Of a stretch of DNA of 5,965 nt, positions 4,623 to 5,965 are shown in pieces; position 1 is the stretch's first letter; each line of letters begins with the position of its first letter. Position numbers and translations under genes: made by a program. The notes beneath the pieces are model-generated. The model was not told the origin of the DNA, ran no database searches, and was given only the letters and a program-made list of their open reading frames with translations. The stretch is from an uncultured Thermomonas sp. (GTDB taxonomy: Bacteria; Pseudomonadota; Gammaproteobacteria; Xanthomonadales; Xanthomonadaceae), in NCBI GenBank assembly GCA_946480065.1, contig CAMLJA010000128.1, positions 1 through 5,965 of the forward strand. The letters run 5' to 3'.

Positions 4623-5965
4623 TCACTTCACCCCGTGCATCATCCGCCGCAGCAGCGGCGCCAGCAGCAGGAACAGCAGCGCCGCGCCCAGGCCCACCCA
4701 CAGCAGCAGCTGGAACAGGTCGGCGTACTTGCCGGCGGCCTGCGCCATGTCGATGGCGCCGCCCTCGGGGATGTCCAGCGAGGCCAGCTTGCCGAACTGC
4801 GCGGCCAGCAGCTCGGAATACGCGGTGGCCAGCCAGAAGCCGCCCATCATCAGGCCCACCACCTGCGGCACCGACAGCTGGGTGACCGCCGACAGGCCGA
4901 TCGGCGACAGGCACATCTCGCCGACCTCCAGCACCAGGTAGGCCAGCACCAGCCACCACACGCTGGCCATCGCCCCGGCCCCGGCCACCTTGGCCGCGGC
5001 CAGCAGCGGCAGGAACGAGAGCGCGGCGAACAGCAGCCCGATGGCGCCCTTGACCGGCTTGGACGGGTTGCGGCCGCGGGCCTCCAGCCACGGCCACAGC
5101 CAGGCGAACAGCGGCGAGAGCACCACGATGAAGAACGAGCCCAGGAAGGTCAGCGAGCCGGCGGTCTGCGGCACCAGCACCACGTCGCGGAAGCAGGCCA
5201 CCGCCATCGCCAGGGCCATCGCCGCCACCAGCGCGCGGGCGGTCCCGGGCGCGCCGCGGTCGCTGGCGCGCAGCGCCGCGACCATCAGCAGCGGCGTGGC
5301 CGCCATCATGTAGAGCGACCAGGGCAGGGTGCCGCTGGCATCGGAGACCAGCGACGGGAACATGTCCTTGGTCATCAGCCGGTCGGTGAAGGTCAGCCAC
5401 GAGCCGTAGGTCTGCTCGTACAGGATGAAGAACACCAGCACGCCCAGGATGGTGACCAGCAGCGCCAGCATCTGCTGCCGCTGCACCCGGTTGCAGCGGC
5501 GCGCCAGGTACCAGGCGAACCAGGCGACGAAGGCCAGCGCCACCAGGTGCATCGCGCCCTGCACGGTCCACGTGCGCTGGATCAGCTGCCAGACCACCGC
5601 CACCCCGGCGAAGGCGCCCAGGTAGATCCACCACTCGCGCGGCAGCGGCCCCAGGCGCCGGCGCAGCGCCGCCGGGTCGCGCGGCTCGGCGTGGCCGTGC
5701 AGGTACTTCTGCCCCCACAGGAACATCGCCAGCCCCGCCACCATGCCCACGCCGGCGGCGCCGAAGCCGTATTTCCAGCCGTAGGTCTCGCCCAGGAACG
5801 CGCAGATCAGCCCGGCGAACAGGCCGCCGACGTTGATGCCGGCATAGAACAGGGTGAAGCCGGAATCCCGCCGCGGGTCGTCCTCTGCGTACAGCTTGCC
5901 GACGATGGTGGAGATGTTCGGCTTCAGGAAGCCCACGCCCATGACGATCAGCGCCAGCGACAGGT
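4623..5965 (-). CDS. POT/PTR-family proton-coupled peptide transporter (N-terminus outside window)
   Basis: This is an inner-membrane symporter importing di- and tripeptides with protons (major facilitator superfamily, PF00854). The frame runs off the right edge: codons before the Met at 5940-5942 read LSLALIV in frame, so that Met is internal. Numbering from it, the family signatures are GVGFLKPNISTIVGKLY (2-18), FYAGINVGG (32-40), GWKYGFGAAG (55-64), the YEQTYGSW segment with Glu176 in the peptide/proton site of the seventh family helix, SPLFAWLW (276-283), and GEMCLSPIGLS (341-351) with Glu342, the conserved peptide-binding glutamate position. At least twelve hydrophobic stretches are visible. 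The missing part should hold the ExxER proton motif of the first helix. From Glu176 to Pro277 there are about 100 residues, more than in typical members, with two extra hydrophobic stretches (207-225, 235-251). It is followed on the same strand by the M13 peptidase, consistent with peptide use as nutrient. Confidence 0.93.
   Translation of the reverse strand, partial: LSLALIVMGVGFLKPNISTIVGKLYAEDDPRRDSGFTLFYAGINVGGLFAGLICAFLGETYGWKYGFGAAGVGMVAGLAMFLWGQKYLHGHAEPRDPAALRRRLGPLPREWWIYLGAFAGVAVVWQLIQRTWTVQGAMHLVALAFVAWFAWYLARRCNRVQRQQMLALLVTILGVLVFFILYEQTYGSWLTFTDRLMTKDMFPSLVSDASGTLPWSLYMMAATPLLMVAALRASDRGAPGTARALVAAMALAMAVACFRDVVLVPQTAGSLTFLGSFFIVVLSPLFAWLWPWLEARGRNPSKPVKGAIGLLFAALSFLPLLAAAKVAGAGAMASVWWLVLAYLVLEVGEMCLSPIGLSAVTQLSVPQVVGLMMGGFWLATAYSELLAAQFGKLASLDIPEGGAIDMAQAAGKYADLFQLLLWVGLGAALLFLLLAPLLRRMMHGVK

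Noticed and set aside
4640..4690. Repeated CAG/CAGCAGC triplets near the transporter 3' end, resembling a simple repeat
   Set aside because: They are the complement of Leu (CTG) codons in a hydrophobic helix and simply reflect codon bias. There is no exact repeat unit of notable length.
4609..5718. 369-codon minus-strand frame overlapping the peptide transporter
   Set aside because: It is an out-of-frame shadow of the POT gene, rich in Gly/Ala/Arg/Pro, with none of the family motifs that the true frame shows.

Overview
This is an ordinary, densely coding chromosomal stretch from a high-GC Gram-negative bacterium. Strongly G/C-ending codons, TAnnnT-type -10 elements, scarce Shine-Dalgarno sequences and the protein families present best fit the Xanthomonadaceae/Lysobacteraceae (Lysobacter, Luteimonas or Pseudoxanthomonas-like). 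That placement is an inference from composition and protein style, not from a database match.

Left part (1-1007): the 3' end of a PiT-family phosphate transporter gene reads rightward. It converges on a small gene of unknown function (1005-1415, minus strand) with a YbjN/secretion-chaperone-like layout. A textbook hairpin at 955-980, with T-runs on both strands, lies between them and should terminate both.

Middle part (1005-2523): the small minus-strand gene is divergent from an alkyltransferase-like (ATL) DNA-repair gene. Only 40 bp separate the two starts, and a symmetric TATGCTA element in that gap could be the -10 for both directions. The ATL gene is followed on the same strand by a rhomboid intramembrane serine protease gene. 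The rhomboid stop and the stop of the convergent metallopeptidase gene sit in the two arms of one short palindrome.

Right part (2537-5965): two minus-strand genes. In the direction of transcription these are a POT-family proton-coupled peptide transporter (start beyond the window's right edge) and then a secreted M13 (neprilysin/PepO-like) zinc metallopeptidase. The pair suggests peptide scavenging: the peptidase trims peptides outside the cytoplasm and the symporter imports di/tripeptides. The gap between them holds a plausible separate promoter for the peptidase.

I found no mobile element, CRISPR array, RNA gene, phage or defence module, and no clear undescribed system. The points most worth a second look are residue-level departures: a His-to-Arg change and altered substrate-binding motif in the M13 peptidase, GQQD in the phosphate transporter where Asn-Asp is expected, an apparent insertion of about 55-60 residues in the peptide transporter, and the shared symmetric promoter.
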